Part shown: positions 8,408-16,724 of the stretch, piece by piece | Numbering within the stretch: the first letter of the stretch is position 1 | Layout: each line of letters begins with the position of its first letter | From: JAFLCM01 sp046154665 | GTDB taxonomy: Bacteria > Planctomycetota > Phycisphaerae > Phycisphaerales > UBA1924 | Direction: 5' to 3' | Assembly (NCBI GenBank): GCA_046154665.1 | Contig: JBJXFG010000098.1 | Location: forward strand, 19,732 to 83,731 | DNA length: 64,000 nt | Made by a program: the position numbers and the translations under genes | Notes under the pieces: model-generated | Databases searched by the model: none | Seen by the model: only the letters and a program-made list of their open reading frames with translations | What the model was told of the DNA's origin: nothing

Positions 8408-10314
8408 GCGATCCGAAGCCGTCCAACCCGCCCGCACGAACCGCGCTCGAACTGGGCACGCTCGTTGTCGGCACCATGCCGCAGGACGAGAAGGACGCCG
8501 AGTTCCGGCCGTTCCGCTGGTCGATCGCGCGCCGACTGCTTTCTTATATGTGGCGGCACAAGGCCTTGCAGCGGCGCATCGTGTTCTACGGCGTGCTGCT
8601 GGCGGTGGTGCATTCGCTCGTGCCGGAGGCGGTGAAGCAGACCGTCGCGCTGACCATCGAGCACCCCGAGACGTGGCGCGGGCTCACCGGGCTCGAGCCG
8701 GCGTACGGGCTGTGGGCCGGGGCGGGGAGCATCTTTGTGCTCGGGCTGGCGTTCTATCTCATCATGCGGGTGCGGCTGGTGGCGGTGAACCGGCTGGGCG
8801 AGAACGTCGTCTTCGACATCCGCCACGACTTGTTCCGGCACGTCCAGACGCTCGACATGTCGTTCTTCGACCGCACTCGGCTGGGGCGTGTGCTGTCGCG
8901 CGGGACCGGGGACGTGGCGAGCGTGCGGTCGGCGGTGGTGCAGGTGATCCCGCGGACGATCATCCACGTGGGGATGGGGGTGTTCGCGCTGGCGCGGATG
9001 TTCTCGTTCGACTGGCCGCTGGCTCTGGCCCTGTGCGCGTTGGGCCCGGCGCTCTACTTCGGCAACACGCTCTTCGACCGGCACCTCACCAGCGCCTACC
9101 GCGTGGTGCAGGAGAGCTTCAGCCGTCTGACGGCGAACATCGCCGAGACGGTCAGCGGCATCCGCGTCACGCAGGCCTTCGCCCGCGAAGGGGTCAACGC
9201 GCAACTCTTTGAAGCGTTGTGCGCAGACCATACAAAAAACAACATGCGGGCGGCACGCGTGCACGGCATGTACATCCCGTTTTATGAGTTGAGCGGGCAG
9301 GTCGCGGCGGGGCTGATCCTGCTCTTCGGCGGGTGGCGGGTCGCGGGCGGGCACATGGGGCTGGCGGAACTGATCGGGTTCCTGCTCTACACCGGCAACT
9401 TCTTCATGTCGGTGATCATCCTCGCGGATCTTTATAACGTCACGCTGCAGGCGATGGCGGGTGCGGAACGCATCTTCGCGCTGCTCGATACCAAGCCGGC
9501 GATCGTGGACTCCGCCGAAGCCGAGGATTTGCCGCGGAGCGGGCGCGGGGCGGACATCGAGTTCCGCGGCGTGACGTTCGGCTACACCCCCGAGCGTGCG
9601 GTGCTGCACGATGTGAGTTTCCAAGTGCCGCCGGGCACGAGCGTGGCCCTGGTGGGGCACACCGGCTCGGGCAAAACCAGCATCGTGAGCCTCGTCACGC
9701 GCCTCTACGCGCACCCCCCCGGGTCCGGCGAGATTCTCATCGACGGCAGGCGGATCGAGGAGATCACGCTGGCCTCGCTGCACTCGCAGACCGGCCTGGT
9801 GCTGCAAGACAACTTCCTCTTCGCCGGCAGCGTCCGCGACAACATCCGCTTCGCCCGGCCCACGGCGAGCGACGAAGAGGTCCGCTCGGCGTGCGAGAAA
9901 CTCGGCTGCCTGGAGGTTTTCGAGGCCCTCCCCCGCGGCCTGGATTCCGACGTGGGCGAGCGCGGCGGCGGCCTCTCACTGGGCCAACGCCAACTGGTCA
10001 CCTTTGCGCGGGCCATGCTCGCCGACCCGCGGATTCTGATGCTCGATGAGGCGACCAGTGCCGTGGACACGTTCACCGAGCACCGCATCCAGCTCGCCCT
10101 CGAGCAGCTCATGGAGGGCCGGACGTGCCTGATCGTCGCCCACCGGCTGTCGACGGTGCGGCGCTGCGACCAGATCCTGGTGCTCGACCACGGCCGGGTG
10201 GTCGAGCGCGGCGGGCACGCCGAGCTGCTGGCGGCGGGTGGTCGGTACGCGGAGCTCTACCGCGAGTTTGTGCGGATGTCGGAGGGAGAGGCGGGGAGCG
10301 GCGAGACGGTATGA
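8404..10314 (+). CDS. ABC exporter subunit with canonical Walker B (partner of the preceding gene)
   Basis: The 636-residue half-exporter starts with GTG inside the stop region of the previous gene. The membrane domain occupies about residues 45-330. In the ATPase, Walker A GHTGSGKTS is near 415, the signature reads LSLGQRQL near 523 (second Gly of LSGGQ replaced by Leu), and Walker B ILMLDEATSAVD near 545 keeps the catalytic Glu. In a heterodimer the altered signature here would pair with the altered Walker B of the upstream protein in one site, leaving the second site canonical, as known for TM287/288-type exporters. Distinct features are the N-terminal 40-residue cytosolic extension and the QTLDMSFFDRTRLGRVLSRG coupling region. 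It is followed after 9 bases by an MlaF-like ATPase gene. Confidence 0.88.
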   Translation: MSDPKPSNPPARTALELGTLVVGTMPQDEKDAEFRPFRWSIARRLLSYMWRHKALQRRIVFYGVLLAVVHSLVPEAVKQTVALTIEHPETWRGLTGLEPAYGLWAGAGSIFVLGLAFYLIMRVRLVAVNRLGENVVFDIRHDLFRHVQTLDMSFFDRTRLGRVLSRGTGDVASVRSAVVQVIPRTIIHVGMGVFALARMFSFDWPLALALCALGPALYFGNTLFDRHLTSAYRVVQESFSRLTANIAETVSGIRVTQAFAREGVNAQLFEALCADHTKNNMRAARVHGMYIPFYELSGQVAAGLILLFGGWRVAGGHMGLAELIGFLLYTGNFFMSVIILADLYNVTLQAMAGAERIFALLDTKPAIVDSAEAEDLPRSGRGADIEFRGVTFGYTPERAVLHDVSFQVPPGTSVALVGHTGSGKTSIVSLVTRLYAHPPGSGEILIDGRRIEEITLASLHSQTGLVLQDNFLFAGSVRDNIRFARPTASDEEVRSACEKLGCLEVFEALPRGLDSDVGERGGGLSLGQRQLVTFARAMLADPRILMLDEATSAVDTFTEHRIQLALEQLMEGRTCLIVAHRLSTVRRCDQILVLDHGRVVERGGHAELLAAGGRYAELYREFVRMSEGEAGSGETV

Positions 10315-10323
10315 TCGAGCGCG

Positions 10324-11241
10324 ATGACCGCCGTCGAACCCATCATCAAGATCCGCGGGCTGGTGAAGCGCTTTGACGGGCGAGCGGTCCTTGACGGCAT
10401 CAACCTCGACGTGCTGCCCGGCGAGACCATGGTCGTCATGGGCGGGTCGGGTTGCGGCAAGTCGACGTTGCTTCGGCACATCATCGGGTCGATCAAGCCG
10501 GAAGAGGGGTCGATCGAACTCTTCGGGCGGAACATCGTGGGGATGGACGAGGACGAGCTCAACGACATCCGCAAGCGGTTCGGGATTCTGTTCCAGTCCG
10601 GGGCGCTGTTCAACTCGATGACGATCGCCGAGAACGTGGCGTTGCCGCTACAGGAGCACACGACGCTGGACCCCGAGATCATCAGCACGATGGTGAAGAT
10701 CAAGCTCGAGCAGGTGGGTCTGCGCGAGCACGCCGAGAAGTACCCGGCGCAGATCTCGGGGGGCATGAAGAAGCGGGCCGGGCTGGCGCGGGCGCTGGCG
10801 CTCGACCCGCGGATCCTGTTCTACGACGAACCGTCGGCGGGGCTCGACCCGGTGACCAGCGCCGAGATCGACCGGCTGATCATGGACCTCTCAAAGAAGC
10901 TGTTCGTCACCAGCGTGGTGGTGACGCACGAGATGGACTCGGCGTTCACCATCGCCGACCGCATGGCGATGCTCGACAAGGGCAAGCTGCTGATGTGCAA
11001 CACGCGGGGGTGGTTCGACGACCTGCGGAAGCTGCCGCTGGAGCAGTCTGAGGAACGCCCCGAGAGCGAGCAGCTGATCCGGCAGTTTTTGCGCGGGGAC
11101 GCCGAGGGGCCGATCACCAGGCGGAAGGCGAGCACGAACTACGCCGAGGACCTGCTGGGCGGGCCGTTGACGGCGATTTTGGGGGTGACGCCGAGCATCG
11201 CGACGACGCGGAGCGAAGCGGCGGACGCTGGGAAGGGCTGA
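10324..11241 (+). CDS. MlaF-like ABC ATPase (lipid transport or resistance)
   Basis: The 305-residue ATP-binding protein resembles MlaF/Ttg2A, the ATPase of the Mla phospholipid transport system. It has Walker A GGSGCGKST, Q-loop LFQSGALFNSMTIAENVALP, signature ISGGMKKRAG and Walker B ILFYDEPSAGLDPVTSAEID. The SGGM(K)KR signature is the family hallmark. A C-terminal tail of about 60 residues after the switch region is specific to this protein. It is the last gene of a three-gene operon with the heterodimeric exporter. No MlaE permease or MCE-domain MlaD gene lies beside it, so its membrane partner must be elsewhere. The start ATG follows the upstream stop by 9 bases. Confidence 0.85.
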   Translation: MTAVEPIIKIRGLVKRFDGRAVLDGINLDVLPGETMVVMGGSGCGKSTLLRHIIGSIKPEEGSIELFGRNIVGMDEDELNDIRKRFGILFQSGALFNSMTIAENVALPLQEHTTLDPEIISTMVKIKLEQVGLREHAEKYPAQISGGMKKRAGLARALALDPRILFYDEPSAGLDPVTSAEIDRLIMDLSKKLFVTSVVVTHEMDSAFTIADRMAMLDKGKLLMCNTRGWFDDLRKLPLEQSEERPESEQLIRQFLRGDAEGPITRRKASTNYAEDLLGGPLTAILGVTPSIATTRSEAADAGKG

Positions 11242-11344
11242 GGGCCCGTGCCACGGACCCGTCCTCAGGTCGGTGCGACCTCAGCGCGCGAAAAGGCCGT
11301 CAGCCACTCGTGCTTGGTTCGTCGCCGACGCCGGCTGATGTGGT

Positions 11345-12040
11345 TTAGCGCAGCGCCGCCAGCCGCGCCCGGAACGTCGCCTCGGGGAAGAGCCTCCCCG
11401 GGCTGACCGTCGCGGCGACGTCGCGGTGCAGCACCACCGCCGAGGCGGGGATGTTGAACTGCTTCTGCAGTTGGCCGACGAGTTCGACGAGGGCGTCGAC
11501 CTGCTTGTCGGTGAAGTCACGGCTTTCGCCGTCGCCCACCAGGCACACGCCGATGGTGCGGAGGTTGAAGGCCTCGGACTGCGGCCCCTTGGCGTGGGCA
11601 CCGGGAGTCTGGTTCAACCAGCGCGGCCCGGCGGCGATCACGCCGTCCTTCGCGCCCTGACCGTTCCCGACCACGAAGTGGTAGCCAAGCGTCTTGATGC
11701 CGCCGGCCTGCTGCTGACGGGCGATCGAATCCGCCGACCCCATCGCCGAGCCCGAGTGGTGGATCACGATGCCCAGCCAACGCTCCTGGTTGAGCGGGAC
11801 CTTGGCACCGATCAGGCTGGCCTGACCGGCCCGCGGCGCGGTGCTCTCGATGGCGGCGGCGGCGGGCAGTTCCAACGCCGACCCGTTCCGCGACCGGGGC
11901 TCCAGCAGCATCATCGAACCACCCACCAGCGTCATGCCCAGAACCAGCGCACCCCACACCACATGCGGGCGGCGCGGACGCGCGCCCTGCGGAAGCGAAG
12001 CGAACAGGGATGGAGAGGTGCGGGAGGTCATCGTGCTCAT
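11345..12040 (-). CDS. Membrane-anchored PGRP/Amidase_2-fold protein
   Basis: The 231-residue protein has one N-terminal membrane span (about residues 26-46), then an N-acetylmuramoyl-L-alanine amidase 2 / peptidoglycan-recognition fold. The zinc-site motifs visible are IVIHHSG (H94/H95), LGYHFVVGNG (Y120, H121) and LHRDVAATVSPGRLF (H205, S213). In active PGRP amidases the third ligand is Cys in the phrase TxCPG; here it is Ser. The protein may therefore bind peptidoglycan without cutting it, or use another ligand. It would act in the periplasm. The start at 12040 was chosen because residues upstream in the frame are low-complexity; no Shine-Dalgarno site is seen. No operon partner. Confidence 0.8.
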   Translation of the reverse strand: MSTMTSRTSPSLFASLPQGARPRRPHVVWGALVLGMTLVGGSMMLLEPRSRNGSALELPAAAAIESTAPRAGQASLIGAKVPLNQERWLGIVIHHSGSAMGSADSIARQQQAGGIKTLGYHFVVGNGQGAKDGVIAAGPRWLNQTPGAHAKGPQSEAFNLRTIGVCLVGDGESRDFTDKQVDALVELVGQLQKQFNIPASAVVLHRDVAATVSPGRLFPEATFRARLAALR

Positions 12041-12290
12041 GCGGCGGCCGAAGGGGGAGGCGTGGGGGGAGGCGTAGATTGTTGGCCCGGTGCGCTCGCC
12101 GGTCGAGCGTCCCTTCAAACATCGGCGCGACCCACAAGAGAGCATCGCAAAATGCCCGCGTGGTGCAAGCGAAATGCGCCGCTTCCGCGTGAAAAAGCCG
12201 GAGAAACGCTTGGGACCAACCAAGCCGCGCCGACCGAACTGTGCCCGCTTGTGGTTATTGACCACGGCGTTCCGCCGCACCACAACACGC
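12041..12290. other. Intergenic, nothing recognised
   Basis: There is no gene or clear signal between the PGRP-like gene and the small lipoprotein gene, both on the minus strand. Confidence 0.3.
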
Positions 12291-12557
12291 TTACTCCTTC
12301 TGTGATAAACGTCCCCGCAGGTTCGGGGTCTTGCGGCCGTACTCGTCTTCCTTGAACTGCTGCGCGTATTGGTTCCGCGCCCGGTCGTACCGGTCGTACT
12401 GCGAGCGTTGATCCTTCGGAGAGAGCAGCGGCCGCGAGCACCCGGCGCTGAGAGCGAAGAAAATCAACGCCGCGCCGGCGAGCAAAGGTCCGAAAGCGCG
12501 AGGCCTCGCACGCGGCGCAACCAGGAACGGTTGAATCTGGGACGTGAATCGGGTCAT
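12291..12557 (-). CDS. Small lipoprotein, 88 residues
   Basis: A lipoprotein signal peptide (PLLAGAALIFFALSAGC, with Cys about residue 41) precedes a mature part of about 48 charged residues with the pattern KDQRSQYDRYDRARNQYA and a C-terminal PNLRGRL. The charged tail and the lipobox make a real gene likely despite its size. Similar short tails occur in small lipoproteins of related bacteria as far as I recall, but no function is known to me. An ATG at 12557 is preferred to a GTG three bases upstream. Confidence 0.7.
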   Translation of the reverse strand: MTRFTSQIQPFLVAPRARPRAFGPLLAGAALIFFALSAGCSRPLLSPKDQRSQYDRYDRARNQYAQQFKEDEYGRKTPNLRGRLSQKE

Positions 12558-12808
12558 CACGGGGCCAGCATAGCGGGCTCAACGAAACCGGTGCTTCCGA
12601 CACACCCGGCATTCTCAACCTCCCCAAAAAGGCAACGGCCCCGGGGAGGATTCCGGGGCCGTCGGACCGTTTGGACAGTCGCACGTTTGAGAGGGAGACG
12701 AGAGGAGTCAGGCAGGAGAGGAGATTTGTCGCTCTTGCTACGACACCGGCGAAACCGAGTTCGACGGCTCACGCCCTTCTTCGAAAAATCTCGCTCGTTC
12801 GAACTTTG
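12558..12808. other. Intergenic, nothing recognised
   Basis: No convincing gene lies here. A CCCCGG/CCGGGG inverted pair around 12639-12658 could terminate transcription of the rhodanese fusion gene, but no T-run follows. Confidence 0.3.
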
Positions 12809-14302
12809 TCAGGGCTTGGCCGGCGGCGTTGCTGGTCCTGCGGCCGAGTCCCGGCCTTCTTTCAACTGGTACTCGAGCTCACGTCCGAGAAGCCGCTCCA
12901 GCGCGGATTCCCGGACCATGCCTGCCTTCTTCAGCCTCGACCCCACCTCGGCGGGCGGCATCCCGCGCTTCTCAATCAGATACGCCATCCACAGGTTGGC
13001 TGCGCGACCGCCGCTGGCGCAATGCAGGTGCATGTGGGCTGTGCCCGCGTTGGCCTTGATGGTCTCGTCGAGCGCGGCGACGTCGGCGGGGTCATACCCC
13101 TCGCTGCCGCCCAGCGGGATCTCGACGTACTTCATCCCCAAACCCTCCGCCGCGGACTTCATCGGGAAGCCAACCGACGCCATCTCGTTCGGGGTTCGGC
13201 AGTTGACGATGAGCTTGACGCCTCGCCCGGCGAGTTCGCGGAGCACGCTCTCGGTGGGCTGGCCGCTGAGGGTGATCTCGCCGTCGGACTGGATGGGGAC
13301 CCATCGCTCGGTGCCGGTCATGACGGGGAGCGAGGCGTCGGCCTGGTACTCGGTCCACGAGCCCTCGAAGAGCCTGACGCGCTTCCAGCCCGCTTCGTAG
13401 CGCAGATAGAGGTAGAGCAAGGTGGCCTCGCGCCCGGTGCCGCAGTAGACGAGGGTTTCGTCGTCGGGCTCGACGAAGTCGGCGCTGAGGCCCTTGATGA
13501 GTTTGTCGATGTCGGCCCTGGGCTTGAGCAAGGACTGGTTGTCGCTCGCCATGAGGCTGGTCCAATCGAGATTGGCCGCACCGGGGATGTGCCCGTCGCG
13601 CCCCCAGTTGCGGCCCTCGCCGCGGAACAGGCGGGGCGGGCGGGCGTCGATCATCGAGAGCTCGCGCGTATCGAGGTAGCGCCGGACATCCGTGAGGTCC
13701 GCCGCGAAGTCGCTCGGGGGCGTGACGCTCCACGCCTGGGCCGCTTCGGCGGGGTCGAGGGGCGGGCGATCGGCGAAGTGCGCGGTCGTCGTCTGCGAGC
13801 CCTGCCAGGCGGCGAAACCGCCGTCGAGAATGCTTACATCAAGGTGCCCGGCCCGCAGCAGCGCATAGGCGACCATCGTGGCGGCGAGCGGATCATCGTG
13901 GTCGCTGTAGACCACCACCGGCTGCGTCGGCGTCACACCCTGGCGTGCGAAGAGCGCGGCCAGGTCCCCCACGGGCAGCAGCCGCGCCGGCGTGCCGCCC
14001 TCGCTGCGCCGCACCGATTCATCATCGAGGTGGACTGCGCCGGGAACGTGCGAGGCCAAGAACTTGCCGACGGGGCGCGTGTCGATCGCCAGACCGCCTT
14101 GCCGCGAGAGCTTCGCCGCCGCGACATCGGGGGGGACGAAATCGAACTTCGCCCGCGCGGCCTTCGCCGCCGGCGCGGGAGCGGCGGCGGTCACAGGAAC
14201 CGCGGCCGTGGCGGCAGATTTCCCCTGCGGCGTTGCGGCGACCACGGCATTGGAAAAGAGCGCACCGACGGCGCACGCGAGAATCAGATCGCGACGAACC
14301 AT
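12809..14302 (-). CDS. Exported rhodanese-rhodanese-DUF442-type phosphatase fusion
   Basis: The 497-residue protein has a signal peptide (LILACAVGALFSNAVVAA), an Ala/Pro linker and three domains. Residues about 55-175 form a rhodanese domain whose active-site position reads VVVYSDHDD (S133 in place of Cys). Residues about 205-320 form a second rhodanese domain with an intact loop CGTGREA (C287). Residues about 335-460 resemble the DUF442/BLH-type tyrosine-phosphatase-like domain: ITLSGQPTESVLRELAGRGV, then HCASGGRAANLW with C428 and R433. Tandem rhodaneses act as thiosulfate or mercaptopyruvate sulfurtransferases, with the second domain catalytic, which fits. DUF442-type domains in sulfide-oxidising proteins are linked to sulfur chemistry, so a periplasmic sulfur-transfer role is a reasonable inference. 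No neighbour supports it. Confidence 0.85.
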   Translation of the reverse strand: MVRRDLILACAVGALFSNAVVAATPQGKSAATAAVPVTAAAPAPAAKAARAKFDFVPPDVAAAKLSRQGGLAIDTRPVGKFLASHVPGAVHLDDESVRRSEGGTPARLLPVGDLAALFARQGVTPTQPVVVYSDHDDPLAATMVAYALLRAGHLDVSILDGGFAAWQGSQTTTAHFADRPPLDPAEAAQAWSVTPPSDFAADLTDVRRYLDTRELSMIDARPPRLFRGEGRNWGRDGHIPGAANLDWTSLMASDNQSLLKPRADIDKLIKGLSADFVEPDDETLVYCGTGREATLLYLYLRYEAGWKRVRLFEGSWTEYQADASLPVMTGTERWVPIQSDGEITLSGQPTESVLRELAGRGVKLIVNCRTPNEMASVGFPMKSAAEGLGMKYVEIPLGGSEGYDPADVAALDETIKANAGTAHMHLHCASGGRAANLWMAYLIEKRGMPPAEVGSRLKKAGMVRESALERLLGRELEYQLKEGRDSAAGPATPPAKP

Positions 14303-14458
14303 GACACGCCTCCGAGATGAGGGCCTCGAATCAACGACATCGGCGGCGAGCGCCGCTCTTCCAGACGAGCAACCATGCGAACAACATCACGCGCGTCGTC
14401 CCGCGTGACCCGAAGGGGATCGCGCGGGCCGCTGCTGTATTGCGACGCCCGAACACAC

Positions 14459-14540
14459 GAGCCCCGAGCGTGAGCAAGTGGGTGGGAGAAGCCGACGATT
14501 CCGGTCTTCCGAGAGACCCGTCGCTCACGCTCGGGGCTCG
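14459..14540. repeat. Palindromic element, family B (GAGCCCCGAGCG...CGCTCGGGGCTC)
   Basis: An 82-bp element with inverted ends GAGCCCCGAGCGTGAGC and GCTCACGCTCGGGGCTCG. Related copies are at 26988-27069, inside a gene at 29218-29277, and in degenerate form at 60441-60534. It lies in the 399-base gap between pilB and the rhodanese fusion gene, which otherwise holds no gene. Confidence 0.85.
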
Positions 14541-14665
14541 CTGTTCGAAGCTCTCAGCACGGCAGCGGGCCGCCTGCGGGTATTCACGCAACGCACGGCG
14601 CTGTTCGCGGCGAACTTCACAGATTGAGAAAAGTCGCGCCGCGCGATGACGCATGACATCCCGAG

Positions 14666-14696
14666 CACGACGCTCGGCAAAGCGCCGAGCATCGTG
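14666..14696 (-). terminator. Hairpin downstream of pilB
   Basis: A 13-bp stem with one mismatch (14666-14678 with 14684-14696) stands 6 bases beyond the pilB stop codon. There is no T-run, so termination by this hairpin is uncertain. Confidence 0.4.
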
Positions 14697-14701
14697 GCAC
14701 G

Positions 14702-16687
14702 TCAGATCGCGTTTTCCGTGACGCGCAGCACCTCTTCCACGCTGGTGCGTCCGAGCTTCACCTTGGCAAAGCCGTCCTGGCGGAGCGTCACCATGCCGCG
14801 GTCGCAGCACATGCGCCGGAACTCGGTCACGTTCGGGCTCCGCGCCACCACGTCGCGCAGGTGGTCGTCGACGACCAGCAGCTCGTAGATGCCCAGCCGG
14901 CCCGCGTAACCCATCTTGCGGCACTTCTCGCAGCCCTTGCCGTGCATCACCGCGGCCGGGTCGATGCCCTGGACCTCGAGAATCTGACTGAGGTCGTCGC
15001 TCATCTCGGCGGGCTGCTTGCACTGCGAGCAGATCTTCCGCACCAGGCGCTGGGCGAGACAGGCGTTGACGGCGGCGGCGATGAGGAACGGCTCGACGCC
15101 GATGTTCACCAAGCGGGTGATGGCGCTGGGCGCGTCGTTGGTGTGCAGCGTGCTGAGGACCAAGTGGCCGGTGAGCGAGGCCTGGATGGCGGTGTGCGCC
15201 GTCTCCTGGTCGCGGATTTCGCCGACCATGATGACGTCGGGGTCCTGGCGCAGCAGGGCCTTGAGGGCCCGCGCGAAGGTCATGCCGATCTTCTCGTGCA
15301 TCTGCGTCTGGGTGATGCCGTCGAGGTGGTATTCGACGGGGTCTTCGACGGTGGAGATGTTCTGCGACACCTTGTCCATGTGGCGCAGCGAGGCGTAGAG
15401 CGTGGTGGTTTTGCCGCTGCCGGTGGGGCCGGTGACGAGCACGATGCCGTGGGGCTGGTCGATCTGGTGCTTCCAGATGGTGAGCGCGTTGTCGTCGAAG
15501 CCGAGCTCTTCGAGTCCGACGTTAATCGACCGCGTATCGAGGATACGCATGACGGTTTTTTCGCCGTAGGTCGCGGGGATGGTGCTGACGCGCAGGTCGA
15601 GCTTGCGCCGTTGGACGGTGCAGCGGATGCGGCCGTCCTGCGGCAGGCGTCGCTCGGAGATGTCGAGGTTCGCCATGATCTTGAGTCGGCTGGTGATGGC
15701 CGCGGCCATCTTCGCCGGCGGCTTCATGGACTCGAACATGACGCCGTCGATGCGGAAACGCACCGTGAGGCCCTTCTCGCCGGGCTCGATGTGGATGTCG
15801 GAGGCGCCTTCCTTCACGGCCTGCTGGATGATGTAGTTCACGAAGCGGATGACCGGGCTCTCGCCCGCCTCGCGCTCGAGGTCCACCTCGTGGTCCATCG
15901 GCTTGGACGTCTGGATCTCGTCTTCGTCCACCTCGGCGAGCAGGGTGTCGACGTCGAGCTCGTCGGACTGCCCGATGTCCATCATCGCCAGGGCGGCGCC
16001 CAGGTCGGTCGCGGTGATCACCACCGGCTTGACCGACGCCACGCCGAGGCGAGACTTGAGGTCGTCGAGGGTGAACACGTCCTCGGGACGCACCATGCCC
16101 ACGACCAGTCGCCCGCGTTCGGAACGCAGCGGCAGCACAGCGTTCTCACGGCAGAACTCGACCGTCAGCTCCGTCACCTTGGTGGTGTCGCACGCTTCGT
16201 CCGGCCCGCCCCCGAGCGTGAGGCGCTCGAACGAAAGGCCCGCGGCGTCGGCGACGCCTTCCTGCACCTGCGCTTCGTCGATGCCACCCTGGATGAACGC
16301 GTCGGCAAGGCGCAGACCGGGCGACGACGCCACCATCGCCTGCGTTTGTTCGAGCGTCACCGCGTCGATCACGCCCTTCTCGACGAGAACCTTGCCGAGG
16401 TCGCTGGCGGCGCTGGCCCGCTGCTCGGCGTCGGCGCTGGGCTGGTAGATGTCCAGCAGCGAGCCGTCGGCGCTGGGCTTGTGGATCACCTCAGGGTCGT
16501 GGTCGGGATCGTCAGCGGGCGCGTCGTCGTCGGGCTGCGGGGCGAGCGTGGGGCGGCGCGCGGGCTTGCCTTCAGCGCCAGCGGCGCCGCCGACCGTCAT
16601 GGGCGGCGCGGGCGATGGCTCCTTGGCCGCGTCGGGCGACGGGTTCGAGAGCTCGTTCAGCAGCTTGTCGAGGTCGAGTTTGGCCAC
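14702..16687 (-). CDS. pilB: PilB/GspE-type assembly ATPase
   Basis: The 661-residue hexameric ATPase powers pilus or pseudopilus assembly from the cytoplasm. After an acidic, Pro-rich N-terminus come a GspE_N-like domain (DLGKVLVEKGVIDAVTLEQTQ), the DIHIEPGEKGLTVRFRIDG region and Walker A GPTGSGKTT near residue 420. The Asp and His boxes (STVEDPVEYHLDGITQTQ, HTNDAPSAITRL), Walker B DPDVIMVGEIRD, and a tetracysteine zinc site (CSQC then CEKC) characteristic of PilB/GspE rather than PilT follow. A GTG start at 16687 (protein begins VAKLDLDKLLNEL) leaves 37 bases to the upstream gene; the longer frame would overlap it and adds an Arg/Ser-rich shadow. Last gene of the pilM-pilB operon. Confidence 0.92.
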   Translation of the reverse strand: MAKLDLDKLLNELSNPSPDAAKEPSPAPPMTVGGAAGAEGKPARRPTLAPQPDDDAPADDPDHDPEVIHKPSADGSLLDIYQPSADAEQRASAASDLGKVLVEKGVIDAVTLEQTQAMVASSPGLRLADAFIQGGIDEAQVQEGVADAAGLSFERLTLGGGPDEACDTTKVTELTVEFCRENAVLPLRSERGRLVVGMVRPEDVFTLDDLKSRLGVASVKPVVITATDLGAALAMMDIGQSDELDVDTLLAEVDEDEIQTSKPMDHEVDLEREAGESPVIRFVNYIIQQAVKEGASDIHIEPGEKGLTVRFRIDGVMFESMKPPAKMAAAITSRLKIMANLDISERRLPQDGRIRCTVQRRKLDLRVSTIPATYGEKTVMRILDTRSINVGLEELGFDDNALTIWKHQIDQPHGIVLVTGPTGSGKTTTLYASLRHMDKVSQNISTVEDPVEYHLDGITQTQMHEKIGMTFARALKALLRQDPDVIMVGEIRDQETAHTAIQASLTGHLVLSTLHTNDAPSAITRLVNIGVEPFLIAAAVNACLAQRLVRKICSQCKQPAEMSDDLSQILEVQGIDPAAVMHGKGCEKCRKMGYAGRLGIYELLVVDDHLRDVVARSPNVTEFRRMCCDRGMVTLRQDGFAKVKLGRTSVEEVLRVTENAI

Positions 16688-16724
16688 GGCGTTCTCAGGT
16701 TTCTGTGCGAGAGCGCGACGATTC

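Noticed and set aside
5768..8437. Minus-strand open frame of 889 codons over the first ABC exporter gene
   Set aside because: Only its last 176 codons (5768-6298) look like a protein. The rest is Arg/His-rich antisense of the exporter with no motifs.
8344..9807. Minus-strand open frame of 487 codons over the second ABC exporter gene
   Set aside because: Antisense shadow caused by high GC; the plus strand has all ABC motifs.
12671..14320. Plus-strand open frame of 549 codons opposite the rhodanese fusion gene
   Set aside because: Repetitive Arg/Gly/Ala content without motifs; the minus strand has clear rhodanese and phosphatase loops.
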